A DNA stretch of 64,000 bases from DATDAW01 sp036524675 (GCA_036524675.1 DATDBU010000108.1:13558-77557), one strand, 5' to 3'; positions 8,010 through 17,112 are shown, counted from the stretch's first letter. The notes: a model not told the origin generated them from the sequence alone. Numbers and translations: made by a program.

Positions 8010-9344
8010 TCAACAGCCGCGCGTGACGCGACGCTGGGCGAACAGCCACGCGAGACCGATGCATGCAAGCACGGTCGTTGAAGGCTCAGGCACCATGTTT
8101 GCGCTCATCAGATAGGTTGCTGGAAGATTGGACACCGATTGTGTAAAGCCCATCGTTGCGTCCGCGAGATTCGTACCCGTTATGAGGGCAAAATCAATGC
8201 CCCCGAACAGCTCGGAATCTGAGTCAGAGATCCCAAGACCCAGGAGATTGCCGTCGGCGAAATCGCTGAGGAACGGCGAATCTCCGGCATCTCCTGGAAC
8301 GGCGTTGTCGATCGAAATGGAACTAAACAGCGCGTAACTCGTCAGGAAGTTCGTGCGGCTGGTATCATCAATGAGGTATTCATCGAAATGGCCGGTGAAC
8401 GTGAAATTGCCGGCAGGGTCCATCAGCGTCATTGTGCCTGGCCCAAAACGAAACTGACCTTCGGGCGTCGTTCCCAAAAACTGGAGATCCGTTACTGCCC
8501 ACGTTGCGGCAAGCACGGGATCGTTCAGGTAGATGGGCTCAACACCGCCCGACAGACCGCCATTGCTATCGGCGACATCAATGGCGCCGATAGAGAAGCT
8601 GAGTTTTCCCGTGTTAGAATCGAACGACACAAATGATCCGCTGCTGGCGCTGGAAGCTGTTGTCCAGAGCGCTCGCTCGCTTATGGTAGGACTTTCGCGA
8701 TGCCTGCCCGTCACGAACGCGTCCGTCGCAGTTAGGCGGGGCAAACGAATGGGAGCGGGCGGCGCTGCCGGGGCGACGGCTCCGGTCAACTTCAGGTCCA
8801 TTTTAAATGCATAGTGATCAAAGTGCTTTGCGCTCGGATGTTCCTGACGGCGATAGCCAGTGAACGATTTGGCACCTCCAAACGGGATGCTTAAGAAATC
8901 GGAAACGGCTTCGGGCAATGCGTTATTCACAACGTCCGCAGCGTGTGGCCCCATCTTATGGGTGCCCTCGAGAGCCACCTCGACATTCCGCATGATTGTG
9001 TCGTTGTTAAAGTAAGGTGTTAGTGCGTCAAGATTCTGACGAACTCCAACTCGAAACTCCCAGTTGGTGCCGGGAATTACCAATTTATTGTTCGGGGCGT
9101 CATTGATTCCGTTGGAAGGAATGCTTTTATCTCCTATTGTTACCACTCCTTGAGAAAGGAAGTCCGAAGTAGAGTCTTTCGGGTTGGAAAAATCGCCTGC
9201 CGTATTCTCTGCTCGCAAGGAACTTACGAACGATGTCAGGAAGATTGATATCGCCAACAACCATGGCGCGCAATGTCTAGCCAGACTGCGGGTGGGTGTG
9301 CGTTGGCAGAAAGAGGCCGACACGGAGGAGGGGGCGGTTTGCAT
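8010..9344 (-). CDS. PEP-CTERM domain secreted protein
   Basis: The ATG at 9344 gives 444 residues with an N-terminal signal segment (APWLLAISIFLTSFVSSLRA). The C-terminus has the classic tripartite sorting signal: VPEPSTTV, a hydrophobic helix, then the basic QRRVTRGC. Such proteins are exported and processed by exosortase, often into extracellular matrix or surface polymers. The body is rich in small polar residues and beta-type sequence with no catalytic motif recognised. A matching exosortase is not in the window. A second PEP-CTERM gene lies at 13.1 kb. Confidence 0.85.
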   Translation of the reverse strand: MQTAPSSVSASFCQRTPTRSLARHCAPWLLAISIFLTSFVSSLRAENTAGDFSNPKDSTSDFLSQGVVTIGDKSIPSNGINDAPNNKLVIPGTNWEFRVGVRQNLDALTPYFNNDTIMRNVEVALEGTHKMGPHAADVVNNALPEAVSDFLSIPFGGAKSFTGYRRQEHPSAKHFDHYAFKMDLKLTGAVAPAAPPAPIRLPRLTATDAFVTGRHRESPTISERALWTTASSASSGSFVSFDSNTGKLSFSIGAIDVADSNGGLSGGVEPIYLNDPVLAATWAVTDLQFLGTTPEGQFRFGPGTMTLMDPAGNFTFTGHFDEYLIDDTSRTNFLTSYALFSSISIDNAVPGDAGDSPFLSDFADGNLLGLGISDSDSELFGGIDFALITGTNLADATMGFTQSVSNLPATYLMSANMVPEPSTTVLACIGLAWLFAQRRVTRGC

Positions 9345-9754
9345 ATTTTCTTGGGGTGCTACGGGTGTGAGGACACTAATCACGAAAATCTTCGGAACAT
9401 AAGGCCTGGTAGGCGCCTCTATCACAACACGGCCTGGAATGCAATGGATAAAATGAGATCACTTTATGACCAGCCAAACCAGCTGGTTCTCCTTCCGAAA
9501 GCATCCGAACCGGCTGGTAACCGTTGATGCCGTTCGCTGAGGTTCGGCTGTCGTTCCTAACTCAGCGGTTTATGCCGGGACGATCCCGGCGAGTCTAAAC
9601 GGACGGAACTGGCGTCGTAACGTTTTGCCTGCTTCTCCCTATCCGCAAGCGAGTAATCTCCGCCAATGCTCGTAAGCAGCGCCATTTCCGTAGTTCTCAG
9701 CTAACACGGCTTTGTTTAACCATGGGTGTATTCGCGGCGATACGGCCTTTGCTG
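9345..9754. other. Intergenic region, no convincing gene
   Basis: About 410 bases between the PEP-CTERM gene and the remnant of vapC. No coding frame is convincing. It holds short inverted repeats around 9530-9580 (CGCTGAG / CTCAGCG) and the string ATGCCGTTCGCTG, which recurs near 12,350. Confidence 0.5.
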
Positions 9755-10126
9755 TTAGCTATCGTATATGGCGTGATAGTATGGGGAGTTCTTGAAGTGC
9801 CTGGCATTCAGTGTGACCAACTCAAGTTGAGGTTGCGCCAGCGGTGGCTGCAATCATACAATCGGCCAATCCGCACCCCAGACTCGCTCGATGATCTCGT
9901 CTGTAGAGGCCAGCAATCTCTGCAATTTCTTCTGTAAGAGGCAGAACAACCAGTGCGGAAATCATCGTGGCGAGGTTGATGCGATCTTGACCCTCACGAA
10001 CTCCTTGGAAGAGTTCCGCTACGCTGACCGCCGAAATGGAAACTTCATCCACGTGGTGTTCGAGGTAAGTCACGGCATCAGGGTATCCGCGCAAGTAATC
10101 GATGAGCACATCCTATCGACGAGCAT
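9755..10126 (-). pseudogene. VapC-like PIN-domain toxin, frameshifted
   Basis: The ATG at 10126 lies two bases after the antitoxin stop. Read in frame it gives MLVD and then nonsense, but a one-base deletion near 10115 explains this: the next frame reads LIDYLRGYPDAV, the normal VapC beginning. A second shift near 9838 separates LADCMIAATAGAT from TLNARHFKNSPYYHAIYDS, the usual VapC C-terminus, ending at 9755. The acidic residues of the PIN RNase site (first Asp, the Glu of AVSVAEL and the Asp of LADCM) are recognisable across frames. As written, no full toxin can be made. Assembly indels are an alternative explanation. Confidence 0.75.
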
Positions 10127-10128
10127 AC

Positions 10129-10359
10129 TCAAAACCGGTCGAAGTCTGCTCTAATGTCCTCAAGGGAGATGCTACGGTTGTCCTTCCACATGCCGCGTGC
10201 CGCACGAAGTCTCCCTAAACGGTCTTGCGGCCCGAGCCGCTGGAGATACAGGTCAATAGCCTCTCGAATGATTTCGCTCTGCTTGCGACCGGATTCAGCC
10301 GCTACACGAGCAACGCCCTGAGCTTCAGAAGAAGTAAGGTAAATCTGCGTCCGAATCAT
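10129..10359 (-). CDS. VapB-like ribbon-helix-helix antitoxin
   Basis: A 76-residue protein beginning MIRTQIYLTSSEAQ with the ribbon-helix-helix DNA-binding pattern: a short beta strand (TQIYL), then two helices with KQSEIIREAIDLYL. The C-terminal part (WKDNRSISLEDIRADFDRF) is the usual toxin-wrapping tail. It is the first gene of a vapBC pair; the antitoxin would neutralise VapC and repress the operon. The antitoxin frame is intact while its toxin frame is broken. Confidence 0.75.
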   Translation of the reverse strand: MIRTQIYLTSSEAQGVARVAAESGRKQSEIIREAIDLYLQRLGPQDRLGRLRAARGMWKDNRSISLEDIRADFDRF

Positions 10360-10736
10360 AACATCATGATGTATTTGGGGTTGCGGCCAGTCAAGAAGCG
10401 TTTCTTTGGACATTCAGCCGTCGGTTTTTGATCGCTGCTGCCTGCATTCCCCGATTGCGACGCGTCCTGCTGGGCGATTGCCCAGGCTGTCCGATCGCGC
10501 ACTCCGTCGCCGTCCATCTTGTCATTAGTAAGCCATCCATGCCATTGCCGCTGTTTTCGCAATCAGACTCCCGATCAGCGCGGCAGGATATTGTCCAGAT
10601 TTAACTCACTTCAAAATGACGGTGATGTCCCGAATCGGCTTTATCTATTAAATTTGCACAGCTAGCTCAGCTTATTCCAGCGTTCAGCCACGGGTGTACT
10701 CGCAGGCTTCGCGGCAATGCATCATTGTTGTTCGGC
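10360..10736. other. Intergenic region with a degenerate repeat
   Basis: About 380 bases without a convincing gene. The stretch around 10,480-10,540 is similar to 12,905-12,965 (shared CTGCTGGGCGAT and an AGGCT-TCC-ATCGC pattern), so it may be a decayed dispersed repeat or gene fragment. Confidence 0.4.
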
Positions 10737-11198
10737 CTATCCATGTTTCGGTGACAAATTCAGTCTTATTCGAACGAAATAACTCGCAAGCAGACAGGCA
10801 AATGCACTTGTAATTGTAAATCCCAGGAGTGCCGGGGGCGACCACCCGCCAGTTACAATCCATATCACTAGTGACATTAGACAACCTCCAAGAAGACCAA
10901 GAAACGTAAACAGCGCGGCTGTGCTCCAACCTGGTGTTCTGCGAGTGCGAGAGACGATGCTCCAAGCAATCACCCAAAGAATAGGAGCTACAAAAAAGCC
11001 AGGCACCAAAGCGGCCAAACTGGCGCTCGCAATAGACTCTGCTGCTCGGTAAGAAGCGCTGGGAAAATATTCCTCACCGGTAGAGGTGTAGTAACGGGTT
11101 TCGATACCGGGAGCAAACATGGTCAGTAGCTCCTCGAGCGCACAAGAGATAATAAACACGGCCACTAAGACAAGAATAGCGAAAGTGTGGCGTTTCAT
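10737..11198 (-). CDS. Small membrane protein, unknown function
   Basis: The ATG at 11198 (a TTG lies nine bases upstream) gives 153 residues. Four hydrophobic segments are visible: an N-terminal one (FAILVLVAVFIISCAL), one near residue 65 (LAALVPGFFVAPILWVIAW), one near 95 (AALFTFLGLLGGCLMSLVIW) and one near 125 (LLGFTITSAFACLLASYFV). No catalytic motif is seen. It is one of a run of short minus-strand genes with their own spacers. Function is not recognised. Confidence 0.55.
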   Translation of the reverse strand: MKRHTFAILVLVAVFIISCALEELLTMFAPGIETRYYTSTGEEYFPSASYRAAESIASASLAALVPGFFVAPILWVIAWSIVSRTRRTPGWSTAALFTFLGLLGGCLMSLVIWIVTGGWSPPALLGFTITSAFACLLASYFVRIRLNLSPKHG

Positions 11199-11323
11199 GT
11201 CTGTCAACGTTGGCGATCATTTATACCAAAGAACGGTTGGCGTAGCGCCTGGATAACCAAGATGCGCGACAGACGCCGTAGACCCAGGGCACCGGAGGGG
11301 GGAGTTGAACGCATCACGTCAGC

Positions 11324-11758
11324 CTATTTGTAGAATTCAGAGCGGTTGGCATGAAAGTAATCCAACAGTCTTTTGGGCTCGTCGAGCCACTTGATGGCGC
11401 CGTAGCCGAAAAGCTCCTTTTGCTTCGCTGCTTTCCTGTTATCCGATGCCGTAAAAGTCGCAGACCGAATCAGTCGATCCTTGGTGAGTGGCTCATTCTT
11501 TTGCCAGCGCGAGGAATAGAGAAAAAGCGTGATCTGCCAGTCGTTGTTTGGTAAAGGCCGATACTGCTCAACGATAGTCCGGTTGCTCGCAAACACCGTT
11601 TTCTGGATGAATGAGGCGCGACCTCGCTGCTGTGTAATCGTAAGTTCTTCGCCCCCGCACGCCGGGTCAGGTCCAGGGCCGACGAACGTCTGCGCGCTGA
11701 GTGCTGAAACCGAACGCATCAGAAGGCAAAGTAAGATGATGTTGCGCGGGTGCGGCAT
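11324..11758 (-). CDS. Secreted hypothetical protein
   Basis: A 144-residue product starting MPHPRNIILLCLLMRSVSALSAQ, a plausible signal peptide cut after ALSAQ. The mature part has CGGEELTI and a patterned beta-rich middle (TLFLYSSRW) and ends in a helical, basic LDYFHANRSEFYK. No family is recognised. It belongs to the row of single small genes in the accessory stretch. Confidence 0.5.
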   Translation of the reverse strand: MPHPRNIILLCLLMRSVSALSAQTFVGPGPDPACGGEELTITQQRGRASFIQKTVFASNRTIVEQYRPLPNNDWQITLFLYSSRWQKNEPLTKDRLIRSATFTASDNRKAAKQKELFGYGAIKWLDEPKRLLDYFHANRSEFYK

Positions 11759-11884
11759 GGAAATAGGCTTAAGGAAACAGTGATTTAAGCCTCAGGTGAC
11801 GCGGATAGACGCATCCGGGAGCGCAGCCCGCTTGACTGCACAAGTACGACGTGACACGTGTAGGCGGTTAGCTGCATCGCCGGA

Positions 11885-12247
11885 TTATGCTGTTGTGCGT
11901 TCGACATGTCTGACCTTCCCAAGGCTAAAAACGAACGCTCCAAATACCGAGAGCAAAGTCACTGCAAAGTCGAGCCATAAATAGAAGTCCTTATCCGTTG
12001 GAATCCGTTGGTTCGAAAATAATGCCGTAAAGTCAGCACAGCAGAATCGGGATGGATGAGACCAGCATGGCTTTGCTGCCGGACTCGTTGATCGAGTGCC
12101 AGTTCTTTTGGAATGGAAGGACGCGCGAAAGCGGACGCCGTAAACGTGGTTCATCGGGACCTTGCGCAGGATGAGCGGAATCGAGAGCGTGGCGATCAGT
12201 AGCGCAATTGCGATTGTCGACGCGGAAATGATCGCGACTTCGATCAT
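11885..12247 (-). pseudogene. SdpI-like membrane protein, frameshifted
   Basis: The start (MIEVAIISASTIAIALLIAT, then IPLILRKVPMNHVYGVRF) is that of the SdpI family, immunity or permease-like membrane proteins. After the word FHSK the annotated frame becomes nonsense, but a neighbouring frame continues NWHSINESGSKAMLV and LYGIIFEPTD, as expected for the family, interrupted by a TGA. The original frame resumes at PTDKDFYLWLDFAVTLLSVFG. Two compensating shifts plus a stop make a functional product unlikely as written. Decay or assembly errors could both account for it. Confidence 0.6.
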
Positions 12248-12373
12248 AGTAATATCGGGCTAAAGGCTCAACGAATCAATATAACGACGTGCTGGGGAAC
12301 GGGTAAGAGCGAAGGGAATGGAGTCTGAAACAAAGCGGAATTCATCAATGCCGTTCGCTGGAGCCCCTGGTGG

Positions 12374-12811
12374 TTAGGACTTGCGTTGCCTGAGAAACAA
12401 TGCCAGCTCTCCACCTGGCCCGCGGAGTGTCAGGAAAGGGTCGTTCAACAGAACTTTTGATCCACTGAGGGACCAGTTAAATTCTGCGGCGAGGGGCCCG
12501 GACTGGAACGTTATGCTCACCGAGCCAGCGTCGTAATATACTCGGACAGCCTCCAGCGCGTTGCCCTTGCCAAGGCGGACTGCGATGATGAACTCTTTCA
12601 CAGAGGGGACGTTCAAAATATCTTCCCGTCCATTAAAGCGAGCTACCACCTGAAGAGGTTCTGCCCGATCTGATGCGAAGTGGAACAAGCGATAGCCCTC
12701 GTCCTTGGCAATGCGCTCGGCGACGGACGCAGACGAAAGCTCTGTCGCTATTGACTGCGAGCGAATGAGCGCGAGTAATGAAACAATCAGGATTAGAACG
12801 CGCGATTTCAT
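12374..12811 (-). CDS. Secreted hypothetical protein
   Basis: A 145-residue protein with an N-terminal signal (MKSRVLILIVSLLALIRSQSIA). The mature part has alternating beta-type segments (LQVVARFNGR, EFIIAVRLG, VRVYYDAGSVSITFQ) and no cysteine or catalytic motif. A GTTAGGC heptamer lies about 20 bases upstream of the start on the coding strand. Function is not recognised. Confidence 0.55.
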   Translation of the reverse strand: MKSRVLILIVSLLALIRSQSIATELSSASVAERIAKDEGYRLFHFASDRAEPLQVVARFNGREDILNVPSVKEFIIAVRLGKGNALEAVRVYYDAGSVSITFQSGPLAAEFNWSLSGSKVLLNDPFLTLRGPGGELALFLRQRKS

Positions 12812-13130
12812 ACGAGAAGTTTGATTGGCCTAACGAGAAGATCATGAACAGATCTGTTGGGTTTTCCAGCGTCTTTGCGGTTTGTGCGCTCCCTACCGCC
12901 CCCCCATTGCGCGATCGTAATGTGCCTGCTGGGCGATCTCGGTAGGCTCTCCAATCGCACGCTCCGCCAAATCCAGCTCCGAACCACGGCGCCAGGACAG
13001 CATTGCCTGGATCGCACTGATTTGGTTTGAAACTGAGGGCAGGCTTCGCGAATCCACTCCGTTTATTTCATCCGCTAAACAAAAAACTAGTGTCCTGACA
13101 GCGAAGTTCTTGCGGGCCAGCCGTGAGGGC
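12812..13130. other. Spacer with degenerate repeat and a short inverted repeat
   Basis: About 320 bases between two minus-strand genes. It includes a segment around 12,905-12,965 similar to 10,480-10,540, and next to the downstream gene an AGATC/GATCT inverted repeat flanked by ACCCAAC and GTTAGGC. No convincing gene. Confidence 0.4.
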
Positions 13131-13913
13131 CTAGCCGCAAGTGAGACGTTTTCGCGAACGGCCGCGTAAAAGAACAATCCCGACGAAGCCCGGCGCCGTT
13201 AGGAGAATAGCGGAAGGTTCTGGAACTGCTTCAGAAATAAAAGTCGTGCCGTATGCTTGGCTGAGGCCATGCCCTTGATAATTAACCACAGGAGTGACCG
13301 CCATCGTGGAAGGGTTCACAGAGAATATCTGTGTTCCACTTAATCCATATAACACACCATCATCTCCGGTCGCTAAACCGAAAACGCTGGAAAACCCAAG
13401 CGGGCCTAAGGCGGTTCCCGCAAATGTTGCCTGGTTTATCTGGACAAGCTGGTTGGTGGTGGAACTCAGATAAAGTTGTCCGTTGTTGAAAGCCAGATCA
13501 CCCGAGGATCTGAAGCCGATGTTGCCAAGAAGTGTCGCAGCCCCGGTGGAGATATTAATGGAAAACAGACCCGTCGAGGTGTTGCCAGCTCCGTACAAGA
13601 TACCGTTAGTTCCGAATACCAGGGCGTTGCCGCCGGATATTCCATGTGGCCCGATGGGTGTTAAAGCTGCCGTTTGGGAATTTATTCGGTAGAGATTCGT
13701 AAATGACAGCCCATACAGATCGCCATTTGGGGCGAATGCGATGTCTGTGAGTGCCGTTCCCATGGAGCCGACTATTGTCGTCGTACCTGTCGAAACATCG
13801 ACGATTCCCAACCGGCCGCTGGCGTCATCGATATATAATGAAGGAGAAGCTATTGTGCAGTTAGCAGCGATCAGAAAAGCGCTTGCGATAATGGATGGGA
13901 CGTGTTGTTTCAT
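13131..13913 (-). CDS. PEP-CTERM protein with repeated beta-propeller-like blades
   Basis: The ATG at 13913 gives 260 residues: signal peptide (VPSIIASAFLIAANCTIA), then repeated units of the type DLYGLS-LYRINSQTAALTPIG, LYGAGNTSTGLFSINISTGAATLLG and LYLSSTTNQLVQINQAT, which look like blades of a beta-propeller. The C-terminus is the sorting signal VPEPSAILL, a hydrophobic helix, and RGRSRKR. Probably exported and anchored or released through an exosortase. Confidence 0.82.
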   Translation of the reverse strand: MKQHVPSIIASAFLIAANCTIASPSLYIDDASGRLGIVDVSTGTTTIVGSMGTALTDIAFAPNGDLYGLSFTNLYRINSQTAALTPIGPHGISGGNALVFGTNGILYGAGNTSTGLFSINISTGAATLLGNIGFRSSGDLAFNNGQLYLSSTTNQLVQINQATFAGTALGPLGFSSVFGLATGDDGVLYGLSGTQIFSVNPSTMAVTPVVNYQGHGLSQAYGTTFISEAVPEPSAILLTAPGFVGIVLLRGRSRKRLTCG

Positions 13914-14756
13914 AGTGCTGGGGACTTGTCGTTGGGCTTGTTTGAATTCTCGCAACGGTGCCATCATTGATGGCCGTTCCCATTCGGGGGTTCCCGCAAC
14001 GCTGCGGTAGGCGCTACCGGCGCGAACCACGAAGCTTGACACAAGGCGCGTAGGGGGTACATGGGGAGAGTTGGTATGGATTGCTTTGCGTATAGCGGAA
14101 AATTCGACTGAATGGAAGACTAATCTGTCTGACTTCGGTGAATTTGCGAAGCTTGTGGTCGCTAATTTTCTGGAGTATCGAAGATGAAGGTGAAATAACT
14201 GCGCAGTTTTTCATGATTGGGGGTAATGTAGCCTCTGAGCCAAAGCTAGCGAGAACGTCATGCCATGAGGGACCGAACCGAAAAGGAGTTCCTGATTTAC
14301 GATCATCTGGATAAACCTCACGGGGCCAGCCGCGCCTACTCCCGGCTGTCCGATTCGGCTGAGGGGACCACAGTGATTTAGCGTTTTGCTACATTCGCTG
14401 GACAGCCTTGTGTGCGCCCAGCATGGCGCGTCGCAGATCAGGTGAGATTCCCCTGTGAAAGTACCAAAACATGGAAACATGAGGACCAAAAGCCAACTCT
14501 GAGAGGGTAACTGACCGGGGGAGGAGAGCCGGAGCGAGTGTAGACCGCATGCCAAATTTCCTATGCTAAATCCGCGTGCAATGCCAGACGAAACGGACAG
14601 GCTGATGAATATGAATCTCGCCTTGGCGGGACCGATGGGCGGGGCGAAGGACGAAGTCCGGCCAGACGCCGCAATAGAGGGCAACGATGCCATAATAAAT
14701 GAGCAGCGCTCTCCTCACTGGTGCGAGAAACCCTGCATATAGCCGGAAGAACAGCT
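13914..14756. other. Long intergenic region, possible gene remnant at 14,566-14,769
   Basis: About 840 bases with no firm gene. On the minus strand, a TTG-started frame at 14,769-14,566 encodes a plausible membrane stretch (VGVKLFFRLYAGFLAPVRRALLIYYGIVALYCGVW). It overlaps the end of the gene upstream in another frame and could be the real continuation of that gene after a frameshift. Confidence 0.35.
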
Positions 14757-15443
14757 TTACACCCACCAAGCGAGAAGCATCGGCACAATCATCAGGGCGA
14801 TGGCAATCAGGTCTTCCGGGGCAAATCCAGATTCAATCCCCGTGGCGATGGCGCCGACGATCAGAAGCAATCCTAGCAGCGCGCCCGGGATAATCACGAC
14901 AAGAGCTAGTCCCAAGAGGCATTGGTGGACGCGTTTTTCATCTTCTCGTAGAATGTCGTCCGTCAGCGATCCGAAGGACTCCCAGCACCAGATCCTTTGA
15001 TTCTTCGTTGTTGGCATCCCCCGCTCGTCAAGTCTGCTCAGCCGAAAAATGGTCTCTCTGGCCTTTTGAAGATTCTGCAGGCCGCGCTGCTCGGAATGGA
15101 AATCAGGCGACCACAGTGAAATGTTTTGGTCGAGGTAAGATATCGTTACCTCAGCTCCGTCAACTCCTCGAACGTCATCATGCCGCGCCGCAGGCCAGTC
15201 GACCGATTCCAGTAGCACCTTGAGTTCCGCTAACTGCGCATCTGAAAGGCGTCGCTCTGTTATCGTCGAAGCGCCGGCTTGCGACTGCGACTCGGCAATC
15301 AGGCGGCCCGCCTCATTGATGGTCACAGATACGCGGCTGTTCGGAATGCGCATCGAGTGATGATAGTCAAGAGCCACCAGCGGCTCTCCTCGGATTGCGA
15401 TCGAGACCAAAAAGAAGGCGATGACGACAGAGATCGCTCTCAT
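14757..15443 (-). CDS. Hypothetical secreted or membrane protein, possibly truncated by a frameshift
   Basis: The ATG at 15443 gives 228 residues with an N-terminal hydrophobic signal (AISVVIAFFLVSIAIRG). A globular part follows with a helix-rich VDWPAARHDD segment and DILREDEKRVHQ, then two membrane stretches near the C-terminus (LALVVIIPGALLGLLLIVGAIATG and IALMIVPMLLAWWV). The stop immediately follows the second membrane stretch, while another frame continues with a membrane-like sequence, so the 3' end may be shifted. No family is recognised. Confidence 0.45.
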   Translation of the reverse strand: MRAISVVIAFFLVSIAIRGEPLVALDYHHSMRIPNSRVSVTINEAGRLIAESQSQAGASTITERRLSDAQLAELKVLLESVDWPAARHDDVRGVDGAEVTISYLDQNISLWSPDFHSEQRGLQNLQKARETIFRLSRLDERGMPTTKNQRIWCWESFGSLTDDILREDEKRVHQCLLGLALVVIIPGALLGLLLIVGAIATGIESGFAPEDLIAIALMIVPMLLAWWV

Positions 15444-15683
15444 TTCAAGGGCTGAGTTCAATCTGTCGAACACCGGCCGTGAGCCGCGCGCATCAGCGCG
15501 TAACACTGGGGCTTGATTTGTTGTGTTCGGGGTTGTTGGAGGAGGGTCGAACATCTGAATCAGCTTCTTGAGTTCGCTGAGGGATTCTGGCGTCATCTCG
15601 CGAGTGCTTTACTTACCTAGTCATCATCCAGTCCTGGAACGCGAAGCGTGGAAGGTTGGCTGAATTACGTGGTTCGAATTCCT

Positions 15684-16037
15684 TCATTTGAGAAATTGTC
15701 CGTTATAACAGCTTAGGGAAAGAATTGGTTCCTCGCCGATCTTCATCCTCCGATAATTGACAAAACCAACCGAGTCTAAAATGGCCTCGTATTGCTCGGG
15801 ACATCTCTGCGCAAATTCTGTGCACTCTCCAAGATCCAATAGTAATCCCGCTTCTTTGTTTCCGTGTATTTTGGACATGCCGTCTTCAGGCGAATCTATA
15901 GAAGTCATGCAATCAATCCATGCATCCATGTTCCGTCCGTAAAAGGCGGGGAAGCCGAGGGTTTCGGCAAAGACGGTGTGAAACGAATCCCAATCATGGA
16001 TTCTTTCTACCGGTATTTTAACGACCACGGGTTTCAT
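15684..16037 (-). CDS. Barstar-family protein (RNase inhibitor fold)
   Basis: A 117-residue protein with the barstar pattern: DWDSFHTVFAETLGFPAFYGRNMDAWIDCMT near the N-terminus, in which the FP-FYGRNMDAW block is the family hallmark. Barstar binds and blocks barnase-type secreted RNases, and homologues often act as immunity proteins against polymorphic toxins. No barnase or toxin gene lies beside it, so it may be an orphan immunity gene. The ATG at 16037 was preferred to a TTG 15 bases upstream. Confidence 0.8.
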   Translation of the reverse strand: MKPVVVKIPVERIHDWDSFHTVFAETLGFPAFYGRNMDAWIDCMTSIDSPEDGMSKIHGNKEAGLLLDLGECTEFAQRCPEQYEAILDSVGFVNYRRMKIGEEPILSLSCYNGQFLK

Positions 16038-16130
16038 TCTAATTGCTGGCAAATATCCGGATCAGTCGCCGAGCGTTAGCGAGGAGGATGGCTGGATGGC
16101 GGCAAGTATCAAATGCCGGTGTGTTACGAC

Positions 16131-16592
16131 CTATTGTTTTTCCACAAGCGTCGGCAGCTTTGGGATCAGTATCTCCCATTTCTTTTTGTCAAAGTCTGCT
16201 GATGGTCTCATCTCTTCGAATGAATTGGGAACACGGGTCAAGGTGCCGTAGGGATAAAGTCTACCGTCGTTTGTCCATAATTCCTGGGCGTCGCGCCGGA
16301 GAAGTCGAATCGTGCCCTTGTCATCCAGAAGCATTCGATCAAATGGGGGCTCCTTGTCGCCAGCAATGACAAGCTTGTTGCCGGTAATTTTGTATTGTCC
16401 TTCTCGTTCGATCGGTTTGATTGGAGCGACATCGCCAAGCATCCAGTATCGATATTGTCCATTTCGCAGCTCAAGCACTTCGCTGTGAAAAAGATAGACT
16501 TCCCGCGGTGTAACGTATACGCCATTTTCTGGATTCTCTCGACGTGTGCATCCCAGGAGTCCTATTAGAAGGGCTATGAATAGCGGGCGCAC
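16131..16592 (-). CDS. Lipoprotein, unknown function
   Basis: A 153-residue product starting MRPLFIALLIGLLGC, a signal peptide ending in the lipobox LLGC with the lipid-modified cysteine. The mature part is rich in short beta-type segments (GVYVTPREVYLFHSEVLELR, YKITGNKLVIAG) and resembles small beta-barrel or lipocalin-like lipoproteins, but no family is firmly recognised. It sits in the run of small minus-strand genes. Confidence 0.6.
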   Translation of the reverse strand: MRPLFIALLIGLLGCTRRENPENGVYVTPREVYLFHSEVLELRNGQYRYWMLGDVAPIKPIEREGQYKITGNKLVIAGDKEPPFDRMLLDDKGTIRLLRRDAQELWTNDGRLYPYGTLTRVPNSFEEMRPSADFDKKKWEILIPKLPTLVEKQ

Positions 16593-16659
16593 GCGATTTC
16601 CTTCTCCTCAGAAATTGTAACGCTGTAGGGAATTGGCTTGGCCACTCGGCTCAGCTGTT

Positions 16660-17112
16660 TTACAAAATTACGGGATTCGTGAACAGAGTGATAAGCGCAA
16701 TGGCTGCGGTAACAAGGTTGGCGGCAAAGAATAGCCAATAAAATATGTTCGTTGTTGGAATCTTGAAAAGATATTTGATAACAGCCCATTCAATCGTGCA
16801 GCTAAAGAATGCGGCGAGAATCGTGGTGGCAATCCAGCCGAATGGGTTAAATGTCCCCAGCGGGATCATCTCGTAAAGTGTGTATGAAACGATGAGTTCC
16901 CATGCGAACCCAATCCAGATAAATGCTAAGAAACCAATAAGCGTCGAAACGGCATTGGCTGCAAACGCCAGCAAAAGGCACTTGGGAAAGGTTTTGCGCG
17001 TAAGTCCATAGAGAACGCCAGTCTCAATTAGGAGGCTTAGTGTGATTGCCCACCACGAGTAGTACCGCTGACTTAAATATAGCGCCGGCCAGACAACATT
17101 TGCGAAGATCAT
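16660..17112 (-). CDS. Small membrane protein, unknown function
   Basis: A 150-residue polytopic protein with about five hydrophobic segments, including WWAITLSLLIETGVLYGL, LLLAFAANAVSTLIGFLAFIWIGF, PFGWIATTILAAFFSCTIEWAV and WLFFAANLVTAAIALITLF. No catalytic motif is visible and no family is recognised. Confidence 0.55.
   Translation of the reverse strand: MIFANVVWPALYLSQRYYSWWAITLSLLIETGVLYGLTRKTFPKCLLLAFAANAVSTLIGFLAFIWIGFAWELIVSYTLYEMIPLGTFNPFGWIATTILAAFFSCTIEWAVIKYLFKIPTTNIFYWLFFAANLVTAAIALITLFTNPVIL

Noticed and set aside
8010..9344. PEP-CTERM protein as autotransporter or phage tail gene
   Set aside because: The C-terminal VPEP, hydrophobic helix and basic end fit only the exosortase signal.
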